Assembly (NCBI RefSeq): GCF_016901225.1
Contig: NZ_JAFEUL010000003.1
Location: forward strand, 124,001-188,000
Reading direction: 5' to 3'
Source of the DNA: Actibacterium sp. 188UL27-1
GTDB taxonomy: Bacteria > Pseudomonadota > Alphaproteobacteria > Rhodobacterales > Rhodobacteraceae
Length of the DNA stretch: 64,000 bases
This document shows, in pieces, positions 6,687 to 14,843 of the stretch. A program made the translations under genes and the position numbers. Each line of letters starts with the position of its first letter. The first letter of the stretch is position 1. The notes under the pieces are model-generated. The model saw only the letters and a list, made by a program, of their open reading frames with translations, was not told the origin of the DNA and made no database searches.

Positions 6687-7412
6687 TTAGGCGGTCGGGT
6701 AGCGGCGGGGGGAGAGGCCCGCGTGAAACCAGGTTGCGGCATCGATGATCGTAAAGACAGGCAGCCCCGTGGCGTGGCGGATATCGGCAGCGTAGGGGCT
6801 CATATTCGTGCATTCGAGGATGATGGCACCAAGATCGGGATTGGCCTGCTGAAGTTGAAGCGCAGCGGCGATATTGTCGGCGCGGGCGGCGTCTATGTCG
6901 AGGGTCGGGGCATCACCCAGGATGGCGCTGGTGAACTCTGATCCACCTTCCGTTGTGCCGATCGGTGTCCCCGCGGGGACACGGGCGGTGACCAGGTGTT
7001 CGGTGGTCAGCGCGGAGGCGGCAATCGTCAGGATGCCCGCCCTTTTACAGCGGGGCAGCAGGCGGTTCACCATCTCGACCTGCATCAGGGAGGAGGTCAG
7101 GACAGGTACGGGGAGGGCGCGGGAAAGCTCCTCCTGCATCATCACAAGAAACCCACAAGATGTGGTAATTCCATCTACTCCTTGGGCAACCAGATCATGG
7201 CCAGCCGAGATGAAGGCATCAAGCAGACCATCAGCGCCGGACTGGACAACCCGGTCAGGGGTGGCCGCTGTGACGATCCGATACTGCACTGGGAAGGGCC
7301 AGGTTTGCGCATGACCGATATCGCCGGGGATGCGGGGAAAGCGTGTCTCAAGCATCAGGATGCCAAGGGAGGCCCCGTAAACCGTCTTGCCGCCCCGCGC
7401 CGTGTTGACCAT
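6687..7412 (-). CDS. Aspartate/glutamate racemase family protein
   Basis: 241-residue protein with the two catalytic-type cysteines of the Asp/Glu/hydantoin racemase fold: C86 in GITTSCGFL and C201 in AIILECTNMSPY. The N-terminus reads GGKTVYGASLGILML. These enzymes use two cysteines to racemise amino acids or related compounds without a cofactor. ATG 7412 is chosen over longer starts because AAGG lies upstream and the extra residues have no family match. It is divergent from the D-amino-acid-dehydrogenase-like gene at 7480, only about 70 nt apart, suggesting a shared promoter region and a role in D/L-amino-acid use. Exact substrate cannot be read from sequence. Confidence 0.8.
   Translation of the reverse strand: MVNTARGGKTVYGASLGILMLETRFPRIPGDIGHAQTWPFPVQYRIVTAATPDRVVQSGADGLLDAFISAGHDLVAQGVDGITTSCGFLVMMQEELSRALPVPVLTSSLMQVEMVNRLLPRCKRAGILTIAASALTTEHLVTARVPAGTPIGTTEGGSEFTSAILGDAPTLDIDAARADNIAAALQLQQANPDLGAIILECTNMSPYAADIRHATGLPVFTIIDAATWFHAGLSPRRYPTA
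6966..6981. repeat. Palindrome TGTCCCCGCGGGGACA (coding copy 2)
   Basis: Perfect 16-bp palindrome inside the racemase gene (minus strand reads R-V-P-A-G-T-P). Confidence 0.85.
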
Positions 7413-7479
7413 TCTGCACCTTTTTGATCGGGAGTGTGTCACGGTGAGTGCTGGGATCGCAATCGGGGGCGCGCCGGGT

Positions 7480-8742
7480 ATGTCGCATCGGGAAAAGGCG
7501 GGACGAACGGTCGCGATCATCGGAGCGGGGATCGTCGGGGTTTCGACGGCGATCTGGCTGTTGCGCGATGGGTTCGATGTGGTGCTGATCGACCGGGCGG
7601 GTCCGGCAGGTGGTGCAAGCTATGGCAATGGCGGGGTCTTGGCCGCCTGTTCTGTCGTGCCGGTGACGGCGCCAGGGCTGCTGCGCAAGGCACCGGGGAT
7701 GCTGCTGGATCCTGCGGCGCCCCTATTCGTGAAATGGGGATACCTGCCCCGGCTTATGCCGTGGCTGCTGCGCTACTTGCGCCATGCCAATGCCAGGGAT
7801 GCGACGCGGATCGCGCGCGCCTTGGCCCCGGTGATCGGGGATAGCCTGGCAGATCATCAGGCATTGGCGGCGGGTACGGGCGCGGACCGGTTCGTGGTGC
7901 CCAGCGATTATCTGTTCGTCTACCGCGACCGGGCGCATTTTGCCGGAGATGCCTTTGCCATGGGCGTGCGCCGTAATCTGGGATTTGTGTGGGACGCCCT
8001 GGAGGGTGCCGATTTTGCGGCCTATGACCCGGCCTTTGCCACCGAGCTGGGATTTGCAGCGCGGTTTGGCGGGCATGGCCGGATCACCGATCCCGGCGGC
8101 TATGTCAGGGCCTTGGCAGACCATGCCGTGGGACAGGGCGCGCGGTTGATCCGGGCCGAGGTGACGGATGTGGTGCGATCCGGTGAGCGGGTGACGGGTC
8201 TGCGCGCGGGGGGAGCGGTGATCCCCTGCGATGACGTTGTGCTGGCAACCGGGGCCTGGTCGAAACCCCTGGCGGCCAAGTTGGGCGTCAACGTGCCCCT
8301 GGAAAGCGAGCGGGGCTATCACCTGGACCTGTGGGGCGCGTCTGTCCTGCCGCGGTCGCCGGTGATGGTAGCGGCTGGCAAGTTCGTGGCCACGCCGATG
8401 GACGGGCGGCTGCGGCTGGCAGGGATCGTCGAGTTTGGCGGGCTGGATGCGGAGCCGTCGAGACCGCCGTTTGAGCTGTTGCAATCGCAGATCCGGGCGG
8501 CGATGCCCGGCCTGACCTGGGACCGGGCCGAGAAATGGATGGGCCACAGACCGGCCCCGGCGGATTCGATCCCGGTGATCGGGGCAGCGCCGGGGGTGAA
8601 AAACGCCTGGCTGGGCTTTGGCCACCACCATGTGGGCCTGACCGGCGGCCCAAAAACCGGGCGCTTGCTGGCACAAATGATTGCGGGACGCAGACCAAAT
8701 ATTGACGTTGCGCCCTATTCTCCGTCACGGTTCGCGGGTTGA
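7480..8742 (+). CDS. dadA: FAD-dependent D-amino-acid dehydrogenase-like oxidoreductase
   Basis: 420-residue DAO-superfamily flavoprotein. The Rossmann motif AIIGAGIVGVSTA is near the N-terminus, followed by LLRDGFDVVLIDR and GGASYGNGGVL, the typical DadA FAD-binding stretch. The C-terminus has GHRPAPADSIPVIG and GHHHVGLTGGPKTGRLLA. DadA enzymes oxidise D-amino acids to keto acids and pass electrons to the respiratory chain. ATG 7480 gives the family-like N-terminus; a GTG at 7444 behind GGGAG is an alternative that adds 12 residues. Located between a racemase and a TRAP substrate-binding protein, which supports amino-acid or imino-acid catabolism; the precise substrate is uncertain. Confidence 0.8.
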   Translation: MSHREKAGRTVAIIGAGIVGVSTAIWLLRDGFDVVLIDRAGPAGGASYGNGGVLAACSVVPVTAPGLLRKAPGMLLDPAAPLFVKWGYLPRLMPWLLRYLRHANARDATRIARALAPVIGDSLADHQALAAGTGADRFVVPSDYLFVYRDRAHFAGDAFAMGVRRNLGFVWDALEGADFAAYDPAFATELGFAARFGGHGRITDPGGYVRALADHAVGQGARLIRAEVTDVVRSGERVTGLRAGGAVIPCDDVVLATGAWSKPLAAKLGVNVPLESERGYHLDLWGASVLPRSPVMVAAGKFVATPMDGRLRLAGIVEFGGLDAEPSRPPFELLQSQIRAAMPGLTWDRAEKWMGHRPAPADSIPVIGAAPGVKNAWLGFGHHHVGLTGGPKTGRLLAQMIAGRRPNIDVAPYSPSRFAG

Positions 8743-8788
8743 TGAGAGAAAGCCCCGACAACAGGGGCGTTAAGACGGGGAGACTGAG

Positions 8789-9760
8789 ATGACACGGATG
8801 ACCGGCCTTTTGGCCGCAACAGCGCTGACGGCGGCTTCGGCACCGGCCTTGGCCGAGACCTGGGACATGCCGCTGGCCTATGCGGCGACGAATTTCCATT
8901 CGGAGAATGCGGCGAAGTTTGCCGAATGCGTCACCAGCGGCACGGGGGGCGAGATCGAGATTACGACCCATCCCGGTGGATCGCTGTTCAAGGGCGCCGA
9001 TATCAAGCGGGCGATCCAGACCGGTCAGGTCCCGATCGGGGAGCGGCTGTTGTCGGGCCACCAGAACGAGAATGCGTTGTTCGGGTTCGATTCAGTGCCG
9101 TTTCTGGCGACGTCCTTTGACGCATCGACCAAGCTGTATGAAGCGGCCAAGCCCAAGATCGAGGAGGTGCTGGCCGAGCAGAACCTGACGCTGCTTTATG
9201 CCGTGCCCTGGCCGCCCCAGGGGCTGTATTTCAAGAAAGAGGTCAATTCGGTCGCCGATATGGCCGGGGTCAAGTTCCGGTCCTACAACAACGCGACGGC
9301 CCGGTTGGCGGAGTTGACGGGGATGCTGCCGGTGACAATCGAGGCGGCCGAGATTTCCCAGGCCTTTGCGACCGGCGTGGCGGAATCGATGATCTCCTCC
9401 GGGGCGACAGGCTATGACCGCAAGGTTTGGGAGAGCCTGACGCACTTTTATGAAGTCGATGCGTGGCTGCCTTACAACTATGTGATGGTGAATTCCGATG
9501 TGTGGGGCGGCGTGAGCGACGCCAACAAGACCGCCATCACCGATTGCGCCGCCACGGCCCAGGCCGACGGGTTGGCCGCCTCTAAGGAATACACCCAGTT
9601 CACCTTGGACGGTTTGAAAGAAGGTGGGATGACCGTCGGACCCGCCGGAGAGGCCCTGGTCACCGAGTTGCAGGGCATCGGGGAGACGATGACGGCGGAA
9701 TGGCTGGACGCTGCCGGTGAGACCGGTGCCGCCATCGTCGACGGTTTCAAAGGTAACTAA
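8789..9760 (+). CDS. dctP: TRAP transporter substrate-binding protein (DctP family)
   Basis: 323-residue periplasmic protein with a signal peptide (MTRMTGLLAATALTAASAPALAE, cleavage after ALA). The mature part has the DctP signatures: ATNFHSENAAKFAECV, GADIKRAIQTGQVPIGE, and GVKFRSYNNATARLAEL, where the arginine binds a substrate carboxylate. It delivers a small carboxylate to the TRAP membrane subunits encoded at 10549 and 11857. GGGAGA precedes the start. A small hairpin (8752-8768) lies before it and a stronger one (9767-9787) directly after, which may raise its mRNA level relative to the permease genes. The ligand may be an amino or keto acid, judging by the neighbouring enzymes. Confidence 0.9.
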   Translation: MTRMTGLLAATALTAASAPALAETWDMPLAYAATNFHSENAAKFAECVTSGTGGEIEITTHPGGSLFKGADIKRAIQTGQVPIGERLLSGHQNENALFGFDSVPFLATSFDASTKLYEAAKPKIEEVLAEQNLTLLYAVPWPPQGLYFKKEVNSVADMAGVKFRSYNNATARLAELTGMLPVTIEAAEISQAFATGVAESMISSGATGYDRKVWESLTHFYEVDAWLPYNYVMVNSDVWGGVSDANKTAITDCAATAQADGLAASKEYTQFTLDGLKEGGMTVGPAGEALVTELQGIGETMTAEWLDAAGETGAAIVDGFKGN

Positions 9761-9766
9761 GCTATT

Positions 9767-9787
9767 GGGGCCGGGTTGTCCGGCCCC
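9767..9787 (+). terminator. Intercistronic hairpin after dctP
   Basis: Perfect 8-bp stem GGGGCCGG / CCGGCCCC with loop GTTGT and only a short GTTT tail. Probably an attenuator or 3'-stabilising hairpin within the operon rather than a full stop. Confidence 0.6.
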
Positions 9788-9805
9788 GTTTCGGCCGGGG
9801 GCCTT

Positions 9806-10552
9806 ATGCGCATTGTTGATATCTTTCGTTATCCCATCAAGGGGTTGGGCCATGAGCGGCTGGATGAGGTGGATCTGGCTGTGGGGTCCGCCTTGCCCGG
9901 TGACCGGGCCACCGCCGTCAGCCACGGGGCGAGCGCGTTTGACCCGGCAGCGCCATCCTGGCAGCCGCGGCGCAACTTTCAGGTCGTGGCGAACACGCCC
10001 GCCTATGCGGCGGTGACATTGGCACGTGTCGACGGGAACGTGCGCTTGTCTCACCCCGAGGTCGCGTCGGTCGAGGTCGATCTGGCCAGCGATGCCGGGC
10101 GCGCGGCCTTGGCGGATTGGATGGGTGCGTTGCCCGGCGCGCGGCCCGGGCCGTGGCATGTGGCGCAGCTTGAGGGCCAGGCGATGACGGATATGGAGCC
10201 GCCTTATGTGTCGATCCACACCCATGCGAGCCTGCGCGCTCTGTCGGAGCATTTGGGCGTGCCGCCCGCGCCGCACCGGTTTCGCGGCAACATCTGGATC
10301 GAGGATGCGCCCCCCTGGGCCGAAGAGGACTGGTTGGGCCAGGAGATCACCTTGGGCACCGTCCGGTTGAACGTGGTGGAACCGATTGGGCGCTGCATGG
10401 CGCCCTCTGCCTCCCCCCAGACCGGGGCGCGGGATGTGGAGGTGACCAAGCAGCTGCACGCCTATCGCGGGCGACCGAATTTTGGCGTTTATGCCGAGGT
10501 GATTGCCGGGGGCACCGTGGCGGTTGGCGATGCGGTCGAGGCGCCGGAATGA
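9806..10552 (+). CDS. MOSC domain-containing protein
   Basis: 248-residue protein with an N-terminal MOSC_N beta-barrel segment (IVDIFRYPIKGLGHERLDEV) and a C-terminal MOSC domain containing the conserved cysteine in VVEPIGRCMAPSASPQTG. MOSC proteins carry or transfer sulfur in molybdenum-cofactor related chemistry (mARC, YiiM, MOCOS C-terminus). It lacks the NifS-like and ferredoxin domains of larger relatives. The stop overlaps the small TRAP permease start as ATGA (10549-10552), so it is embedded in the transport operon between dctP and dctQ, an unusual place. Its role there is unknown. Confidence 0.82.
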   Translation: MRIVDIFRYPIKGLGHERLDEVDLAVGSALPGDRATAVSHGASAFDPAAPSWQPRRNFQVVANTPAYAAVTLARVDGNVRLSHPEVASVEVDLASDAGRAALADWMGALPGARPGPWHVAQLEGQAMTDMEPPYVSIHTHASLRALSEHLGVPPAPHRFRGNIWIEDAPPWAEEDWLGQEITLGTVRLNVVEPIGRCMAPSASPQTGARDVEVTKQLHAYRGRPNFGVYAEVIAGGTVAVGDAVEAPE

Positions 10553-11070
10553 GGGCCCTGCGGCGGGGCTTGGATCTGCTGTACCAGGCCGCCGGGGTGA
10601 TGGCGGCGCTGTGTTTGATCGCGATCCTGCTGCTGATCCTGGTGCAGATGGGCGCGCGCTGGACGGGGGAGGTTTTCCCGGGCGCACCGGATTATGCGGG
10701 CTATGCCATGGCGGCGGCGAGTTTTCTGGCCTTTGCCAATGCCCTGAACCGGGGGGCGCATATCCGGGTATCGCTGTTGTTGAACGCGTTGGGGCTGAGC
10801 GCCCGGCGGATCGTTGAGATCTGGTGCTTTGCCGTGGGTGCGGCGACGGCGTGGTACCTGGTCTGGTATGCGCGCAAGTTCGTTTACTGGTCGTGGAAGT
10901 TCAACGATATCAGCCAGGGGCAGGACAAGACGCCCCTGTGGATCCCACAATCGGCCATGCTGATCGGCGCGGTGATCCTGGCGATTGCGCTGACGGATCA
11001 CCTGATCAGCCTGATTGTGAAGGGTGAGCATCGGATCGTGCGCGACACGACCGATGCGCCTGCGGATTAA
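10549..11070 (+). CDS. dctQ: TRAP transporter small permease (DctQ family)
   Basis: 173-residue membrane protein with four predicted helices: VMAALCLIAILLLILVQM, MAAASFLAFANAL, the region around IVEIWCFAVGAATAWYLVWYA, and SAMLIGAVILAIALTDHLISLI. RGAHIRV after the second helix is the typical DctQ cytoplasmic loop. It pairs with the large subunit at 11857 and works with the binding protein at 8789 to import a carboxylate with sodium. Translation is coupled to the MOSC gene by a 4-nt overlap. The two membrane subunits are separated by a cupin and a small exported protein. Confidence 0.9.
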   Translation: MRALRRGLDLLYQAAGVMAALCLIAILLLILVQMGARWTGEVFPGAPDYAGYAMAAASFLAFANALNRGAHIRVSLLLNALGLSARRIVEIWCFAVGAATAWYLVWYARKFVYWSWKFNDISQGQDKTPLWIPQSAMLIGAVILAIALTDHLISLIVKGEHRIVRDTTDAPAD

Positions 11071-11086
11071 AACGGGGGGAGGGATG

Positions 11087-11476
11087 ATGAAGGCGATGAA
11101 ACTGACGGGTTTGGCCGTGGTGATGGCCGTTGGCGCCTGGGCCGCAGTCGCGCAGGAGGCCGTGCGGACCGAGTTGAGCCGGGCCGATGTGCCGGGTGTT
11201 GACACGCTGGAGGTGATCGTCACACGGCTGGAAGTGCCGCCGGGGGCGACGGTGCCGCGCCACTCCCATCCCGGCGACGAGCATCTGGTGGTGATCGTGG
11301 GCGGTCAGATGCAGGCGGGCAATGGCAAGGTGATCCCGTTCCCCGATGGCATGTCCACGCGATTTCCCGATGGCGAACCCCATGGCGGGCTGACCAATGT
11401 GGGCGATGCCCCGCTGGTGGCCATCACCACCCATATTGTGCGCAAGGGCGAGCCGTTGATGAGCCTGCTCGACTAG
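11087..11476 (+). CDS. Exported cupin domain protein
   Basis: About 129 residues: a signal peptide (MKAMKLTGLAVVMAVGAWAAVAQ) followed by a single cupin barrel. The two cupin motifs are visible as PRHSHPGDEHLVVIVGG, with H-x-H...E metal ligands, and PHGGLTNVGDAPLVAITTH, with the second-motif histidine. GGAGG lies at 11078-11082, so ATG 11087 is preferred; 11084 and 11096 are alternatives. It sits between dctQ and a small exported protein in the TRAP operon, so a periplasmic metal-binding or substrate-handling role is plausible. No specific enzyme can be assigned. Confidence 0.78.
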   Translation: MKAMKLTGLAVVMAVGAWAAVAQEAVRTELSRADVPGVDTLEVIVTRLEVPPGATVPRHSHPGDEHLVVIVGGQMQAGNGKVIPFPDGMSTRFPDGEPHGGLTNVGDAPLVAITTHIVRKGEPLMSLLD

Positions 11477-11507
11477 CGCCATCGATATTCAGGAAAAGAA
11501 AGAGCAT

Positions 11508-11822
11508 ATGAGGATAAACGTTTTACCTTTGGTGCTGGTTGCCCTGATCGGGTTTGCCCTGGTGCTGCCATCCGAAGGCTGGAGCCAGTCCCATCGCAAG
11601 GCGCGGGCCGAGGGCGCGGTGGACGCGTTCAACAAGGTCTGCCTTGCCCCCGATTTGACCCGCCGCGATTCCGAGCGCCGCGCCAAGCCGACGGGGGTGA
11701 GATTTTCCCGGCCCGGTCCGAACCCGACCGGTTTGGGCACTGTCAGCGCTGGTTTAAGTTTCACCATCAAATCGGAAGGCTGCCTGATTTCCATGTCCAC
11801 TGGGCCGCGCCGATGGGCGTGA
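11508..11822 (+). CDS. Small exported protein in the TRAP operon
   Basis: 104 codons starting at ATG 11508. The first 27 residues form a signal peptide (MRINVLPLVLVALIGFALVL...GWSQ). The mature part has a KVCLAPD motif and a later GCLISMS, giving two cysteines that could form a disulfide. I do not recognise it with certainty. It lies between the cupin and the large TRAP permease, spaced 31 and 34 nt from them. The arginine-rich middle and abrupt C-terminus leave open a frameshifted gene. An unassigned periplasmic protein is the safest description. Confidence 0.5.
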   Translation: MRINVLPLVLVALIGFALVLPSEGWSQSHRKARAEGAVDAFNKVCLAPDLTRRDSERRAKPTGVRFSRPGPNPTGLGTVSAGLSFTIKSEGCLISMSTGPRRWA

Positions 11823-11856
11823 ACTTTAGCGCGCTTCCGGGGCTTTGGGGATATTG

Positions 11857-13167
11857 ATGGAAAATCTGTCGATCATCATTCTGTTTCTGTTCGTCCTGTT
11901 CACATTGCTGGGGACGGGGGTTTGGGTTGGGCTGGCGCTGATGGGCGTGGCCTGGGTCGGGATGGAATTGTTCACGACGCGGCCGGTGGGCGATGTGATG
12001 CTGACGACGATCTGGAGCGCGTCGTCGTCCTGGACCCTGACGGCGTTGCCCATGTTCATCTGGATGGGGGAGATCCTGTACCGGACCCGCCTGTCGGAGG
12101 ACATGTTCCGGGGGTTGAGCCCGTGGATGGCGCCACTGCCCGGCGGGTTGGTCCATACCAATATCGTGGGCTGCACGGTGTTTGCCGCCGTTTCGGGGTC
12201 ATCCGCGGCGACGCTGACGACCGTGGGCAAGATGTCGATCCCGGAACTACGCAAGAGGAACTACCCGGAGCCCATGGTGATCGGCACACTGGCCGGGGCG
12301 GCGACGCTGGGCCTGATGATCCCGCCCTCGCTGACGCTGATCGTCTATGGCGTGACGATCAATGAAAGCATCACCAAGCTGTTCTTTGCAGGCATTTTGC
12401 CGGGGCTGGTCCTGGCGGCGCTGTTCATGGGCTATGTCGCGGTGATGTCGCGACTGTCGGCGCAGTGGAACCCGGATGCGGAACCCTCCTTGAGCTTTGG
12501 CCAAAAGGTCGCCAATTCGCGGTTCCTGTTGCCAGTCATCGGGTTGATCGTGGTGGTGATCGGGTCGATGTATCTGGGATTTGCCACGGCGACCGAGGCA
12601 GCGGCCTTTGGCGTTGTCGGTTCGCTGGTTTTGGCCGCAGGCCAGGGATCGTTGACTTGGCGCACCTTTACCGAAAGCTTGATGGGCGCCACCCGGACCA
12701 GTGCGATGATTGCGCTGATCCTGGCGGGGGCGGCTTTTTTATCCCTATCGATGGGGTTCACCGGATTGCCGCGGGGATTGGCGGATCTGATCGCCCAGTG
12801 GCAGTTGACCCGGCTTGAACTGTTGATGGTTTTGTTGTTCTTTTACATCATCTTGGGCTGTTTTTTGGATGGGATCAGTTCGGTCGTTCTGACCATGGCC
12901 GTGGTCGAACCCATGGTCCGGGAGGCCGGGATCGACCTGATTTGGTTCGGTATCTTTATCGTCGTGGTCGTGGAGATGGCGCAGATCACGCCGCCCATCG
13001 GGTTTAACCTGTTTGTCCTGCAGGGCATGACCGAGCATGAGATGGGGTTCATCGCCAAGGCCGCGATCCCGATGTTCCTGATCATGGTGTTGATGGTGTT
13101 TGTGCTGATCGCCTTTCCGGAACTGGCGACATGGTTGCCTGACAATTTGCGACCCTCCCCAGGGTGA
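11857..13167 (+). CDS. dctM: TRAP transporter large permease (DctM family)
   Basis: 436-residue polytopic membrane protein with about a dozen hydrophobic segments. DctM landmarks include FAAVSGSSAATLTTVGKM, IPELRKRNYPEPMVIGTLAGA, GLMIPPSLTLIVYG and, near the end, VEMAQITPPIGFNLFVLQG. It is the main transport subunit of the TRAP system encoded with dctP (8789) and dctQ (10549). ATG 11857 follows GGGG; the reading frame upstream adds only four residues. The stop overlaps the GTG of the next transporter gene, so that gene is coupled to this operon. Confidence 0.93.
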   Translation: MENLSIIILFLFVLFTLLGTGVWVGLALMGVAWVGMELFTTRPVGDVMLTTIWSASSSWTLTALPMFIWMGEILYRTRLSEDMFRGLSPWMAPLPGGLVHTNIVGCTVFAAVSGSSAATLTTVGKMSIPELRKRNYPEPMVIGTLAGAATLGLMIPPSLTLIVYGVTINESITKLFFAGILPGLVLAALFMGYVAVMSRLSAQWNPDAEPSLSFGQKVANSRFLLPVIGLIVVVIGSMYLGFATATEAAAFGVVGSLVLAAGQGSLTWRTFTESLMGATRTSAMIALILAGAAFLSLSMGFTGLPRGLADLIAQWQLTRLELLMVLLFFYIILGCFLDGISSVVLTMAVVEPMVREAGIDLIWFGIFIVVVVEMAQITPPIGFNLFVLQGMTEHEMGFIAKAAIPMFLIMVLMVFVLIAFPELATWLPDNLRPSPG

Positions 13168-14090
13168 GGGTGCTGCATCTTGCGGCGCGGGCGGGGCCGT
13201 GGGTTCTGATCTCGGGCCTGGTGGTGGGGCTTGGTTTTCCGGCGGTGGCGGGTGCGGTTCGACCAGTGATCCCGGCCCTGGTGGTGGTCCTGTTGTTCCT
13301 GGCGGCCCTGCGGGTGGACCTGGGCCAGTGGGCTGCGGCGCGGATCGGGCTGGGGCGGGCAGTTGCCTCTGTCGTGGTGTTGCAATGCGGGTTGCCGCTG
13401 GCGGTGGCGGCCCTTGGCCTTGTGACCGGGTGGATCAGCGCGGATTGGCTGGTGGCGCTGGTCATCATGCTATCGGCGGCGGCGATTTCAAGCAGCCCGA
13501 ATATGTGCCTGATGTTGGGCCGCCCGCCCGAACCGGCCTTGCGGCTGTTGATCCTGGGGACGGCCCTGTTGCCGCTGACCGTCTTGCCCGTCTTTTTCCT
13601 GGTGCCGCGCTTGGGCGGTGTTGGCCCGGTTCTGGGGGCGGCGGCGATCCTGGCGGGGACGATTGTGGTGGCCACGGGGGCGGCGATTTTGGTGCGTCGC
13701 GCGGTTTTGCCTGTGCTGAGCGCAGAGCGGCGGAGCGCCCTGGACGGGGTCTCGGCGATTTTGCTGGCCGTGTTCGTGGTGGGATTGATGGAGGCCGCGG
13801 CAGATGTCCTGCTGGTCAATCCGGGGCAAATGCTTGGGTGGTTGGCCCTGGCGATGTTTGCGAATTTCGGCCTGCAATTCGGGACCTGGGCGATGCTTGG
13901 GGCCCATTGGGGGACGGATCAGGCCGTGGCCACGAGCCTGGTCGCCGGGAACCGGAATGTGGCCTTGTTTCTGGTATCGCTGCCCGTTGAGGTGTTGGAG
14001 CCGCTTTTGGTGTTTATCGGATGTTACCAGATCCCGATGTATCTGACGCCCCTGGTGATGCGGCGGTTTTACGGTGGCTGCGCGGGCTGA
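13164..14090 (+). CDS. BASS-like (bile acid:Na+ symporter family) membrane protein
   Basis: 308-residue protein with about ten transmembrane helices. It begins at GTG 13164 overlapping the dctM stop (GTGA). The pattern resembles the bile acid:sodium symporter/arsenite efflux-like superfamily: FLAALRVDLGQW after the second helix and SLVAGNRNVALFLVSLP late in the protein, a crossover-type motif. The pairing of a TRAP importer with a second carrier in one operon suggests uptake and export or exchange of related acids. Assignment to BASS rather than an AEC-type carrier is by overall helix pattern and moderate motif match. Confidence 0.6.
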   Translation: MRVLHLAARAGPWVLISGLVVGLGFPAVAGAVRPVIPALVVVLLFLAALRVDLGQWAAARIGLGRAVASVVVLQCGLPLAVAALGLVTGWISADWLVALVIMLSAAAISSSPNMCLMLGRPPEPALRLLILGTALLPLTVLPVFFLVPRLGGVGPVLGAAAILAGTIVVATGAAILVRRAVLPVLSAERRSALDGVSAILLAVFVVGLMEAAADVLLVNPGQMLGWLALAMFANFGLQFGTWAMLGAHWGTDQAVATSLVAGNRNVALFLVSLPVEVLEPLLVFIGCYQIPMYLTPLVMRRFYGGCAG

Positions 14091-14095
14091 TTGTG

Positions 14096-14132
14096 TGCCT
14101 CCGGCGGGGATATTTATAGACACATGATGGGG
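14096..14132. repeat. Second copy of the CCTCCGGCGGGGATATTT element
   Basis: Matches 6637-6673 at about 35 of 37 positions (TGCCTCCGGCGGGGATATTT, then GACACATGATGGGG). Only one arm is present here, in the gap after the BASS-like gene. Confidence 0.8.
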
Positions 14133-14221
14133 TTTGGTGTGGGCGGGTTCCGGGGGCTTGGCTTGTAATGATGGGGTTAAGCTCGTATTTGCCCCCAACC
14201 GTTCGTATTGGAGATCACGGC

Positions 14222-14833
14222 GTGGCCATCACACTTTACCAGAATGATTTGCCCGATGGGCTGGACCTTGGGGACGCAGTGGCCATCGATTGTGAAACGA
14301 TGGGGTTGAACCCCCATCGCGACCGTTTGTGCCTGATCCAGATGTCGGGTGGGGATGGCAATGCCCATCTGGTGCAGGTGGCGCAAGGCCAGAGCGAGGC
14401 GCCGAACCTGGTGGCGATGCTGACCGATCCGGATGTGCTGAAGCTGTTCCATTACGGTCGGTTCGACATCGCCGCGCTGTTGAATGCGTTTGGCGCCCTG
14501 ACGGCCCCTGTTTACTGCACCAAGATCGCGTCGAAACTGATCCGGACCTATACCGACCGGCATGGGCTGAAGAACCTGCTGCAGGAATTGCTGGAGGTCG
14601 ATATCTCCAAACAGCAGCAATCGAGCGATTGGGGGGCTGCGGAATTGAGCCAGGCCCAACAGGATTACGCGGCCTCGGACGTGCTGTATCTGCACCGGTT
14701 GCGGGAGGCGTTGAACCAGCGGCTGGAGCGGGAAGGCCGGATGGAGATGGCGCAGGCCTGTTTTGATTTCCTGCCCATGCGGGCGCAGCTGGATTTGGCG
14801 GGCTGGCCTGAAATCGACATCTTTAGCCATTAG
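14222..14833 (+). CDS. rnd: Ribonuclease D (DEDDy 3'-5' exonuclease)
   Basis: 203-residue exonuclease domain only, without HRDC domains, as is usual for the short alphaproteobacterial form. DEDD residues are visible in order: AIDCETMGL (D and E), HYGRFDIAAL (D) and DYAASDVLYLHRL (Y and D). It trims 3' ends of tRNA precursors and other small RNAs. GTG 14222 is chosen: GGAG lies 9 nt upstream and the product begins V-A-I-T-L-Y-Q-N-D-L-P as in relatives. It leads the kdsD-lptC-lptA-lptB series, 10 nt before kdsD, a conserved order in alphaproteobacteria. Confidence 0.9.
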   Translation: MAITLYQNDLPDGLDLGDAVAIDCETMGLNPHRDRLCLIQMSGGDGNAHLVQVAQGQSEAPNLVAMLTDPDVLKLFHYGRFDIAALLNAFGALTAPVYCTKIASKLIRTYTDRHGLKNLLQELLEVDISKQQQSSDWGAAELSQAQQDYAASDVLYLHRLREALNQRLEREGRMEMAQACFDFLPMRAQLDLAGWPEIDIFSH

Positions 14834-14843
14834 GGATCCGGCC

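Noticed and set aside
9092-10687. 531-codon minus-strand frame opposite the TRAP genes
   Set aside because: No domain residues; the plus strand has the complete DctP, MOSC and DctQ genes.
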